DNA of 33,871 nt from Coriobacteriales bacterium. Its GTDB lineage: Bacteria; Actinomycetota; Coriobacteriia; Coriobacteriales; UBA8131. How positions within the stretch are numbered: position 1 is the stretch's first letter; the number at the start of each line of letters is the position of its first letter. The DNA is taken from contig JAITHV010000122.1 of NCBI GenBank assembly GCA_031279835.1, positions 1 to 33,871 of the forward strand, read 5' to 3'. Positions 8,201-15,263 of this stretch are shown one piece after another. The notes under the pieces were generated by a model. The model was not told where the DNA came from and ran no database searches. It saw nothing but the letters and a program-made list of their open reading frames with translations. Position numbers and translations under genes: made by a program.

Positions 8201-10616
8201 GAGGCTCCGTGCCAAAGTCGAGGCGCGAGAGGCGACGCGCGCGCTTGCGTGCCTTGAGGTCGTCCCACCACTGGCTCTCGACTGTGTATACCAGATGCCC
8301 ATCGGGCACGGGCAAGACCTGCTTGAGCAGCAGGACTCGGCTGGCGTTCGCGGCCTCTCCCAAGATGCTCAGGCAGTTGGCGAGGTCTTCCTCAAACTGT
8401 GCCTCGTCACTGACGAGCAGGATCTCGGTCACACGGCTGATTGCCGTGAGCAACTCGCCTGACGGCTCAGCCACCTGAGTCGCAAGCCTTTCAACAGCCT
8501 CGTCGCCCGAGCCGTTGGACGCGACCTTGGGGCTGCCGTCGCCTGGCAAGAGCGCGCTTGCGGCAGCAGCTGCGGCGGCGGCGAGCTCGGCGGCGGCGAG
8601 CTCGGCGGCGACAGAGGCCTGCGCGGCCTCAGCAGCCTCAACGGCCGAGGCCGCCTCGGCTTTCGTCGCTGCCATGGCCACATGTGCCGCGTCTGCGGCC
8701 TCGTTTGCCTGTGCTGCGGCGGCGTTTGCCGCTTCTTCTGCCTCGCGTGCCTGTGCGGCGACCTCCTGGGCCTGCACGGCGGCCTCCTGGGCCTGCATGG
8801 CGACCTCTTGGGCCTGGGCGGCGGCGGCGTTTGCTGCAGCAGCCTCGGACTTGGCAGCCTCAAGCTCCTCGCGGGCGGCAGACTCCTCGAGACGCGCCGC
8901 CTCGAGCTCCTCGCGGGCGGCAGCTTCTTTTGCCACCGCGGCCTCAAGCTCCTCACGCGCAGCGGCGGCCTCGGCTTGGGCGGCCATGAGCTCCTCGCGG
9001 GCAGCGACTGTCTCGGCTTGGGCGGCCATCGCCTGCTCGCGGGCGGCGTTGGCCTCGGCGTGCACCACGTCTGCCTGCTCGCGGGCAGCGGCAGCCTCTG
9101 CACGCGCGGCATCGAGCTCCTCGCGAGTGGCAGTCGCCTCGGTGCTCAAGCCCTCTGCCTGCTCGCGCACCGAGAAGGCCTCAGTGCGCGCTGACTCGAG
9201 CTCAAGGCGCATAGCGGCCGCCTGCGCCTCTGCGGCATGTTGGGCAGCCACGGCTTCCTGCTGCGCCGCTAGAGCGGCATGCTGGGCTGACTCGGCCTCC
9301 TGCTTGGCCTCAAGTGCGGCCTGCTTTGCGGCCAGCGCCTCCTGATGCGCCGCCAGCGCTGCTGCAAGCGAGTCTGCGGTGGCGGCGCACTCTGCGCGGG
9401 CAGCCGCCAACGCCTCGGCCGCAGCGGCGCTGTTTGCCTGTTCCTGTTGCGATTTGACCCGGTTTTCCATGACGGCGCTTGAAGGCCTGACAAGAATGGC
9501 GTCTGTGAGCTCAAAACGGTCGAGCGAGTCGTTGACCGCAGCTGCGACATGGCGCACTTCGGGCGCCCCCTTGATAGACTCGGTGTCGAGCCGGGCTCCT
9601 TTCTCCATTGCTTGCAGCTCGTCGTGAATAGAGTCGAGCGGCCTGATCACAAAGCGACTCAGCGTGATGTAGAGGAGGTTGAGAAGGATGAGCAGCGAGA
9701 AGACGGCTATGACGGCCGTGATGAGCACGGGAGCGAACTTGTAGTCGGCCACCTCGGACGACTCGACCCAAGCGACAATGGCGAGGTTTCCAACAATCCT
9801 GCCTTTTGCCAGGCCTTTGAGCGACGAGTCGTTTAAGGGGAGCTCTATCTCAAAAAGGCCGCTCTGGCCGCTGGGGTCCTGGATGGCCTGCTCGCGAAAC
9901 GCTTGATACCAAGGCTGATCGGAAAGGTTGACAGCGTTGGTCGACATCGAGCTGAAGCTGTCGCTGCTCACGGTCCCGTTGGGGTCCATGATGAAGATGC
10001 CGCCGCCCATGGCGTTTGCCACGTCGGTGAGGTCGGGCTTTGACTCGACTGCGCCAAACATGTTGTCGATGTCGGTCGATATCACGCCGATCTGCACAAT
10101 GCCCGGCTCATCGACGCGCGAGACGCCGTAATACTGGATGATCGCCCCGTCGCTCAGGCGGCGCAAAGGGGGTTGGATGTAGGTCTCGCCCTGGCTGTTG
10201 ACCACGCGCATGTAGGGCGCGTACTTGGGGTCGGTGCTGAAGTCAAAGCCGAAGAAGGCGGGGTCGGAGCCCCACAGCTGGACGCCACGGGAGTCGGTGA
10301 CGTTTATCTCCTCAATGCGCAAGGTGCCGACCAGGCGACGCATGTTGTCGGTCTGCAATTGGGTGCGGTCCTCTACGATGAGCTGGGCCACTGCGCGCGC
10401 TATTGACAGGTTCTGCTGATGGTACGTGCTTCGCAGGACGTCTTGGACGTTGCCCGACGTGGTGGACTGCTTGGCCGCGAACTCGAGCGCGGTGTCGAGA
10501 CGGTAGGCAGTGTTCTTGTCCACTGTTGACGACACATTGTTGGTCACAGTGAACCCGAAGGCGATGAACACGATCAACATGATCGCGCATACTGGTATCA
10601 ATACACGTGTGCGCAT
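5229..10616 (-). CDS. Giant hybrid histidine-kinase-like protein with degenerate catalytic sites
   Basis: 1795 residues. Order: TM1 (about 5-25), extracytoplasmic Cache-like sensor (30-295), TM2 (298-322), HAMP (to about 375), Ala/Glu-rich coiled coil (390-690), GAF-like domain (705-890), second coiled coil (905-980), HisKA-like (988-1050), HATPase-like (1095-1215), Pro/Ala linker, Arg/Glu-rich single-helix stretch (about 1340-1575), Pro/Ala linker, receiver (1670-1790). Key residues are altered. The H-box reads LLGNEMRPP, with Asn999 where the phosphorylated His belongs. The N-box Asn is His1116 (LLDHAI). The G2 box is divergent, while DTGTG is kept. The receiver keeps Asp1722 and KP, but its acidic pair is Ser1676-Ala1677. 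Classical phosphorelay is therefore unlikely. The ATG has AGAGGGG 5 nt upstream. It is a monocistronic gene between pncB and the pilus operon and may signal to the pilus system. Confidence 0.88.
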   Translation of the reverse strand: MRTRVLIPVCAIMLIVFIAFGFTVTNNVSSTVDKNTAYRLDTALEFAAKQSTTSGNVQDVLRSTYHQQNLSIARAVAQLIVEDRTQLQTDNMRRLVGTLRIEEINVTDSRGVQLWGSDPAFFGFDFSTDPKYAPYMRVVNSQGETYIQPPLRRLSDGAIIQYYGVSRVDEPGIVQIGVISTDIDNMFGAVESKPDLTDVANAMGGGIFIMDPNGTVSSDSFSSMSTNAVNLSDQPWYQAFREQAIQDPSGQSGLFEIELPLNDSSLKGLAKGRIVGNLAIVAWVESSEVADYKFAPVLITAVIAVFSLLILLNLLYITLSRFVIRPLDSIHDELQAMEKGARLDTESIKGAPEVRHVAAAVNDSLDRFELTDAILVRPSSAVMENRVKSQQEQANSAAAAEALAAARAECAATADSLAAALAAHQEALAAKQAALEAKQEAESAQHAALAAQQEAVAAQHAAEAQAAAMRLELESARTEAFSVREQAEGLSTEATATREELDAARAEAAAAREQADVVHAEANAAREQAMAAQAETVAAREELMAAQAEAAAAREELEAAVAKEAAAREELEAARLEESAAREELEAAKSEAAAANAAAAQAQEVAMQAQEAAVQAQEVAAQAREAEEAANAAAAQANEAADAAHVAMAATKAEAASAVEAAEAAQASVAAELAAAELAAAAAAAASALLPGDGSPKVASNGSGDEAVERLATQVAEPSGELLTAISRVTEILLVSDEAQFEEDLANCLSILGEAANASRVLLLKQVLPVPDGHLVYTVESQWWDDLKARKRARRLSRLDFGTEPPEWMHKLIAGTPLAGDASSFPAGLRKFVESQGITSLLALPVYMGSSFWGYAEFSYFNQEHQFSDAEIDLLRAGCLSLTYGLTNNLMLRSLVAARKGEQSEGVLLGGWPVKDPVKVVAEAQAETEAAQTALHAAQAEAAAARAEAAAALAEVKDARAAASAAQTMAEAAAARAARAPVASAAAVPVGEYLNLLGNEMRPPMHELVAMAVQGRASSTLEGKDLFLDKIKGTSSHLLEVVDDIVDFSRLQERTLEPRPVEFGFEQLLRQIVGIAKPRLEAKKLHFSVYMDRRVPSMLFTDSALLVRAVSGLLDHAIAATPEGGKVGITTKLIDTSDGYCTVAFDVSDTGTGLSAERLDSLFVPLSQADGLAQRVSGSGDLALALAQGIIELLGGRIWATTETGKGTTIHLTFKARLGGQPHAAQPLVERPREASAEGGIGGAAGTVPASAAAPVAAPAAASAAAVAGAQPPAFAPHAYVPDAPTAEPSFAHGSVTEGAGAASAALPSAEGVAGAEASAVAAKSDDAASAEEAPKEEEKVLRGWAARRAERRERREEARREREEESRRSREDEAARAEQAHRDEAARLEELAKAEEAAREERERARQDREETARREEEARIAAARLEEEAQRAKAEQQAREDALRREREEEQRRAHEQAARREREEQARRAEEARQAREEAERQAREEAARQAREEAARRAEAERREEAARTARQEAARREEEARQAREEADRVEEAARMAREDAARREAETRHQIEAQRAEELRREEFARQAEAARLQSSDPAAMQPGAPHDILHYTQPGATPTPQPAAARPPVAFEPLPLVFDEAPRVATPPVSAPAPSAPAPAQTQAPAQSPAAPSSLGIDDFSGFRILFASATHENRDAITALLEPTGIQIDFASDGQEVIDLFLSAPRRYAAIFMDMRMPHVDGIKVARYIRRLNLEVARNVPLVAMSPSFSVEELSLCREAGMDDHVRKPLDLSEVLVKLRAFIDNRA

Positions 10617-10648
10617 TACTGCCCCTCTATCTCCTTCTGTCTTGGCCG

Positions 10649-10685
10649 CAGCATGTCTGAGGCCCTCCGCTTGTCAGACATGCTG
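10649..10685 (-). promoter_or_regulatory. Perfect 12-bp inverted repeat in the leader of the giant sensor gene
   Basis: CAGCATGTCTGA and TCAGACATGCTG are exact reverse complements separated by 13 nt. They lie 33 nt upstream of the start codon, between the candidate promoter and the ribosome-binding site. In RNA this is a strong hairpin without a U-tract; in DNA it could be an operator for a dimeric regulator. Symmetry is seen, role is inferred. Confidence 0.55.
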
Positions 10686-10781
10686 TTAGATGGCGCCACA
10701 CTAGGTGCAAGTATCCATCACTTCCCTTGTCGGACGGCATGGCATTACGTCGGTGCAGAAACACAGCCCGGCGAAGTATCC

Positions 10782-10810
10782 AGTATAGAACACTTGCGAT
10801 AATTCTTCGA
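10782..10810 (-). promoter_or_regulatory. Candidate promoter of the giant sensor gene
   Basis: On the minus strand a TATACT -10 box (10782-10787) is preceded at 17 nt by TCGAAG (10805-10810), a weak -35. This would give a leader of about 160 nt containing the 12-bp inverted repeat. The rest of the 317-nt gap between pncB and this gene shows only the short repeats listed separately. Confidence 0.35.
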
Positions 10811-10854
10811 CCTGACACCTGCCCAAAATTCAGCTGTGGTTGCCAGTGGCTGCC

Positions 10855-10906
10855 GGACGCACGAGAGGTCGCCCGGGGTCGCCCGGGGTCGTCCGGGACG
10901 CACGAG
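10855..10906. repeat. Three 10-bp tandem repeats flanked by 11-bp direct repeats
   Basis: GTCGCCCGGG occurs three times in a row (10868-10897; the third copy has one change), and GGACGCACGAG occurs on both sides (10855-10865 and 10896-10906). It sits just after the 3' end of pncB. It could contribute to termination through its CCCGGG palindromes or be a slippage product. Confidence 0.6.
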
Positions 10907-10933
10907 TGCCGACGCGACGCGGCCGCTCTGCGG

Positions 10934-12385
10934 CTACAGGCCGCGGAAGGCGCGGATAAGGCGGTCGCGCTCATTGAGCAGCCCGCGCTCCAGGCCCACA
11001 GGGTAGGAATGCGGGTTGAGCAGCCGCTTGTTAGAGGCGTCGAGCTGCGCCAGCGAACGCTGCGTCTGTGCCTGGGCCTCAAGGGCGCTTGGCAGCGCGC
11101 CGACGGCGCAGCCGGCGCGAACGAGCGGCTGCAGCAGCTCGTGTGAGGTCGCGCCCGAGAGGTCCTTTTGCCGCAGCTCGTCAGTGGGGTCGATGATGCG
11201 GTCGTCAGCAGGAGGGCGCGTGAGGTCGTAGACCATGTCGCCCACCATGACGCCGCTCTCGCTCACATAGCGTCGCACCGAGAGCACGCCGGGAAGGGTG
11301 GACTTCTGAACCTGCTCCGAGACCTTTATGCGCGGCGTCCAAGATGCGCCACAGTCGTTGCTCGTGGCCGACATCTTGTAAACACAGCCGAGCGCCGGCT
11401 GGTCAAACGCCGTCGCAAGGCGCGTCCCGACGCCCCATGAGTCTATGCAGGCGCCCTGTTCGCCGACGAGCGAGCTGACCGTGTACTCGTCAAGGTCGTT
11501 GCTCGCCACGATCTTCACGTCGTGATGGCCGGCTGCGTCAAGCATCCGTCGCGCCTCCTTTGAAAGCCACGCAAGGTCTCCTGAGTCGATGCGTATGCCG
11601 AGGAGCCGTGAGCCTTTGTCCCTCAGCTCTTGCGCGACGACTATGGCGTTCGCCACGCCTTTGAGGGTGTCGTAGGTGTCTACGAGCAGCACGCAGTCGT
11701 GCGGGAATGCGGCGGCAAACGCGCGAAACGCCTCAAGCTCGTCATCGTAGGCCATGACCCACGAGTGGGAGTGCGTGCCGCTGACCGGGAGGCCAAAGCG
11801 CCTGCCTGCCTCGACGTTTGAGGTTGAGGCGCAGCCACCAACGATCGCGGCGCGCGAGGCAAAGACGCCGCCGGCCGGCCCTTGGGCGCGGCGCAGCCCG
11901 AACTCAGCGACCGGGCCGGGGGCAACGGCACAGATGCGCGCCGCCTTGGTGGCGACCAGCGTCTCAAAACCCACCATGTTGAGCAGCGCGGTCTCGAGCA
12001 GCTGACATTGGAGGATGGGCCCGGTGACGCGCATGAGAGGCTCGTGCGGAAACACCGCCGTGCCTTCGGCCACTGAGTCAATGTCTACCTTAAGCCGCAG
12101 CAGGGCGAGATAGTCGAGGAACTCAGGCGCGAACAGTGAGGCGCCTGGCGCCGCGTGCCCCTCGAGGGTGCGCAGGTAGGCGATGTCGTCGTCGGTGAAG
12201 CGAAAGCCATCAACATAGCTTGCCGCCTGCGCCATGCCGCAGGCAATGGCATAGCCGCCGCGAAAAGGATTCTCCCGAAAGTGCAGGTAAAACGACGAGT
12301 GCAGGCCGATCCTGCCCGAATGCCAGTACGATTGGGCCATGGTGAGTTGATAGAGGTCGGTTATCTGCGCCTGGTCTGTGCGCAT
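10934..12385 (-). CDS. pncB: Nicotinate phosphoribosyltransferase
   Basis: Converts nicotinate plus PRPP (with ATP) to nicotinate mononucleotide, the entry step of the Preiss-Handler NAD salvage pathway; cytoplasmic. 483 residues, normal for the long bacterial PncB type. The N-terminus has TDLYQLTMAQSYW. The loop carrying the phosphorylated His is GTHSHSWVM (about residues 203-211), and the phosphate/PRPP region is IRIDSGDLAWLS followed by IVASNDLDE. The ATG is preceded by AAGGAGA about 5 nt upstream. It is 81 nt downstream of ricT and may be co-transcribed, though it also fits a stand-alone unit. Nothing unusual seen. Confidence 0.93.
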   Translation of the reverse strand: MRTDQAQITDLYQLTMAQSYWHSGRIGLHSSFYLHFRENPFRGGYAIACGMAQAASYVDGFRFTDDDIAYLRTLEGHAAPGASLFAPEFLDYLALLRLKVDIDSVAEGTAVFPHEPLMRVTGPILQCQLLETALLNMVGFETLVATKAARICAVAPGPVAEFGLRRAQGPAGGVFASRAAIVGGCASTSNVEAGRRFGLPVSGTHSHSWVMAYDDELEAFRAFAAAFPHDCVLLVDTYDTLKGVANAIVVAQELRDKGSRLLGIRIDSGDLAWLSKEARRMLDAAGHHDVKIVASNDLDEYTVSSLVGEQGACIDSWGVGTRLATAFDQPALGCVYKMSATSNDCGASWTPRIKVSEQVQKSTLPGVLSVRRYVSESGVMVGDMVYDLTRPPADDRIIDPTDELRQKDLSGATSHELLQPLVRAGCAVGALPSALEAQAQTQRSLAQLDASNKRLLNPHSYPVGLERGLLNERDRLIRAFRGL

Positions 12386-12466
12386 CTCGTCTCCTTTTGT
12401 AGCAGGGTGGTCAAGGCAGTAGAGATGGAACCGTGCAGGGAGGCTTAAAAAGCGTGGGGAGAAGGC

Positions 12467-14080
12467 TCAGTCGTCGGCGCTTCTCTCGCCGCCTCGGTGA
12501 CGGCGGCGGCGGCGGCCGTCGTGGCTGGCGTTGTCGTCTTGCCCGCCACGTGAAGCTGCCGCGTCGCTCGCGCCGCCTGCCCCCTGGCCTGAGCCGAGGC
12601 TGCCGGGACCGGGACCGGGACCGTGACCGGGACCGGAGCCAGAGCCAGGGCCTGCGCCAGGGCCCTTGCCACGGCCCTTGCCCTGTGCGCCGCCTCCGGT
12701 GCCGGCATGCTCGCCGCTGCGTTGCGGCGGGCGCTGCCTTTGGCGCGGGCGCCGCGCGTCGCCGGAAGAGCTGCTTGCTGCGCCTCTTGTCGCGCCGCCG
12801 AGAGAACCGGAGGCGCCGTCGTCTTGGAGGGGGTTTCGGATCCCTGACGAGAACTGCCCGGGGCGCCTGCGCTGGCGCTGCTTTTGCTGCTTGCCGCCCG
12901 TCGTACCCTGATCGCCTGCTACGACTGCGCCACCCGAGGCACGGCTGCCCGTGCCACTCGGCGCGTTGCGGTCGCGCCGGGTCGGCGAGGACTGCCGCGT
13001 GCGCGGCTTTCTCTCTCCTGACGACTGAGAGCGCTGCCCCTTGCCCTGCTTGGCGCCCTCTTGGCCGGACTTGTCCGCCACAGCGGCCTCGCCGCCTCGG
13101 CGCGAGCGGCGTGGCGCACGGACTCGCGCAGGCTCGATGGTGGCATCGACCAGCTCGCTTCGCTGCTCCGCCTCGCGGTCGAGCGCGCTGAGCGCCAAAA
13201 TGATGGGGGTCGAGGCGCAATGCGAGAGCGCCTCGCGGCTTGCGCGGCAGCAGGTGATGCAGCCGCTCTTGTCATGCTCGCACTCGAGCTCGGCAAGCGG
13301 CACCGAGAGCTGCTTTCCGTCTTCTAGACGCATGTGTATAATCTCGCGCGGTGTGTCGAAGTCAACGACCTTTGCCTGCCCAAGCGGCGTCTCGGTGAGC
13401 GTGCCCTTCTTGGGGGCCCGCCGCTTGAAGTCCTTGTACGCCTCGAACTCATAACGCAGGCAGCACATGAGACGTCCGCAGGCGCCGCTGATCTTTGCAG
13501 GGTTCAGGGGCAGGTCCTGCTCTTTGGCCATGCGGATAGACACGGGATCGAACTCGCTTCCGAGTCGCGCGCAGCACAGCTCCTCGCCGCAGTGCGCCAG
13601 GCCTCCGATCATGCGCGCCTCGTCGCGCGCGCCAATCTGGCGCATGTCGATGCGCATGCGAAAATGTGACGCCAAGTCGCGCACCAGCTCGCGAAAGTCG
13701 ACGCGGTTGTCGCTCGTGAAGTAGAACACGGCCTTGTCGCCCGAAAAAAGGAACTCGACCTCGACCGGGCGCATCTCAAGCCCAAGCCGGGCGACGTGCT
13801 CTCTAAAGACGCGCATCGCGTCGCGCCCGCGAGCCGCAAGCTCGTCAACGCGGTCATAGTCGCTCTCGACCAGCACGCGGAGCACGGGCTTGAGCGGCGA
13901 CTTGAGCGCCGCCACCTGCTCGTCGGTCACGTCTATGCCCGGGTCCATGACAAGCCCGATCTCTTGGCCGCGCTCGGTCTCGACGAGCACATGGTCGCCG
14001 CTTTGCGGCGTGGTGGCAACGGGGTCGAACCAGTAGGATTTTGGGTTGAACCGCAATTTAACGGCTGTGACTGTGGGCAT
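12467..14080 (-). CDS. ricT: PSP1-domain protein RicT (YaaT) with a long basic low-complexity tail
   Basis: RicT works with RicA and RicF in Bacillus as an iron-sulfur complex that directs RNase Y-dependent mRNA maturation. The PSP1 core occupies about residues 1-290. The Cys clusters HCGEELCC and CGRLMCCL, characteristic of the family, are intact, and further Cys lie in CITCCRAS. After about residue 320 there are more than 200 residues of Arg/Gly/Ser/Gln-rich sequence ending in GPGPG-type repeats and RRRRRHRGG. This tail looks like a disordered RNA-binding extension and is far longer than in Bacillus YaaT. The ORF track starts at 14089, but AGGA is better placed for the ATG at 14080 (MPTVTAVKL). 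It follows holB by about 40 nt, matching the tmk-holB-yaaT order of Bacillus. RicA and RicF are not in the window. Confidence 0.88.
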   Translation of the reverse strand: MPTVTAVKLRFNPKSYWFDPVATTPQSGDHVLVETERGQEIGLVMDPGIDVTDEQVAALKSPLKPVLRVLVESDYDRVDELAARGRDAMRVFREHVARLGLEMRPVEVEFLFSGDKAVFYFTSDNRVDFRELVRDLASHFRMRIDMRQIGARDEARMIGGLAHCGEELCCARLGSEFDPVSIRMAKEQDLPLNPAKISGACGRLMCCLRYEFEAYKDFKRRAPKKGTLTETPLGQAKVVDFDTPREIIHMRLEDGKQLSVPLAELECEHDKSGCITCCRASREALSHCASTPIILALSALDREAEQRSELVDATIEPARVRAPRRSRRGGEAAVADKSGQEGAKQGKGQRSQSSGERKPRTRQSSPTRRDRNAPSGTGSRASGGAVVAGDQGTTGGKQQKQRQRRRPGQFSSGIRNPLQDDGASGSLGGATRGAASSSSGDARRPRQRQRPPQRSGEHAGTGGGAQGKGRGKGPGAGPGSGSGPGHGPGPGPGSLGSGQGAGGASDAAASRGGQDDNASHDGRRRRRHRGGERSADD

Positions 14081-14123
14081 TCGTTGCATCCTCGCTATCT
14101 AGAGCCAACTGCCCCGCCGGGGC

Positions 14124-15263
14124 CTATGACTGCAATTGTTCACGTATGGAGAATAACGCTGCCTCAAGGGCAAGCTCCTGTCTCACATTATACTGTATCT
14201 GCTCTTGAGCCTGATCTATGGCCATAAGGCAGCGGACGACACCCGCCTCACTGACGCTGGGAGCAAGCCGGCAGGCATGGTGGGAGAAGTCCACGTTGAC
14301 CACGCTCTCGCCTCGGCCAAGGCGCACGAGCAGGATGTCGCGCAGCCAGGAGCGCATGATGTCAAAGGCCTCCCCTATCGTCTCGCGCTCGCGGCTCGTC
14401 AGCTCGCGCTTGTGCCGCTCCTCAAGCTGCTTGAGCGCCCCTTTGCCAAGAACGCCCTTGTGCGACTCCATCTTGGCCTGCTGCTCAAGCTTTACCGCGT
14501 CGAGCGGCTGCTTCAGCAGCACAAAGAGGTCGCGCACCGACTCGAGCACGTCGAGGTCGTCGGCACGGTCGAGCCGACTCAGCGTCTCGATGACCGCAGC
14601 GCGCGCCTCGCGGCGCGCGCTTGAGCGCGCGAAGGCCTCGGCGCGGGACTTCGAGCCGCCTGTTGCCGCAAGGGCGATGCGGGCGGCGGCCGCGTCCACG
14701 CCGGTCGCAGCGACAATGCCTGCGACAGCCTCGTCTTCAGGCAGCGAGCGAAAGGGCAGCACTTGGCAGCGCGAGGCCAGCGTGGGCAAGACGCTCTCGA
14801 TGGTTCGTGCGAGCAGTATAAAGACCGCCTTGCCGCTCGGCTCCTCAAGGGTCTTGAGCAGCGCGTTTGCCGTTGCCCCTCGCAGCAGGTCGGCGCGCGT
14901 GACAAGATAGACCTTGTAGCGCCCGCGCATCGGCGTGAGGCCGACGTCATGGACAAGCTCGGCCACTTGCTCGACGAGGTAGCCCGCGGCGCCGAGCGGC
15001 TCGATCACGTGGTAGTCGGGGTGCGTGAGGTGGCGGACGCGAATGCACTCGTCGCAGGCCCCGCACCCTCCCTTCCCGCACAGCAAGGCGCGTGCGAGCG
15101 CCCCGGCCGCCTCGGTCTTTCCGGAGCCGAGCGGCCCTGCGAACAAGTAGGCGTGGTGCACCGTGCCTGCTTGAAGCGCAGTGGAGAGAAACCTGGCCAC
15201 GAGCGGCTGGTCGGCGATGGCGTCAAAGGGCGGGGCGCCCATGCCGCCTGATGGCTCAGTCAT
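14124..15263 (-). CDS. holB: DNA polymerase III delta-prime subunit
   Basis: Clamp-loader subunit that, with tau/gamma and delta, opens the beta clamp. About 379 residues from the ATG at 15263, which overlaps the tmk stop codon by 4 nt (ATGA); the longer ORF-track start is not supported. Seen: Walker A-like GPLGSGKTEAA, the zinc-binding Cys set CGKGGCGACDEC, the HPDYHVIEP segment, and the AAA+ sensor region TLEEPSGKAVFILLA. The C-terminal half is helical and divergent, as usual for delta-prime. Coupled translation with the fumarase-Tmk fusion and position before ricT confirm the identity. Confidence 0.92.
   Translation of the reverse strand: MTEPSGGMGAPPFDAIADQPLVARFLSTALQAGTVHHAYLFAGPLGSGKTEAAGALARALLCGKGGCGACDECIRVRHLTHPDYHVIEPLGAAGYLVEQVAELVHDVGLTPMRGRYKVYLVTRADLLRGATANALLKTLEEPSGKAVFILLARTIESVLPTLASRCQVLPFRSLPEDEAVAGIVAATGVDAAAARIALAATGGSKSRAEAFARSSARREARAAVIETLSRLDRADDLDVLESVRDLFVLLKQPLDAVKLEQQAKMESHKGVLGKGALKQLEERHKRELTSRERETIGEAFDIMRSWLRDILLVRLGRGESVVNVDFSHHACRLAPSVSEAGVVRCLMAIDQAQEQIQYNVRQELALEAALFSIREQLQS

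Noticed and set aside
8515-9345. 276-residue Ala/Ser-rich plus-strand ORF
   Set aside because: Antisense image of the Ala/Glu coiled coil of the sensor protein; not a separate gene.
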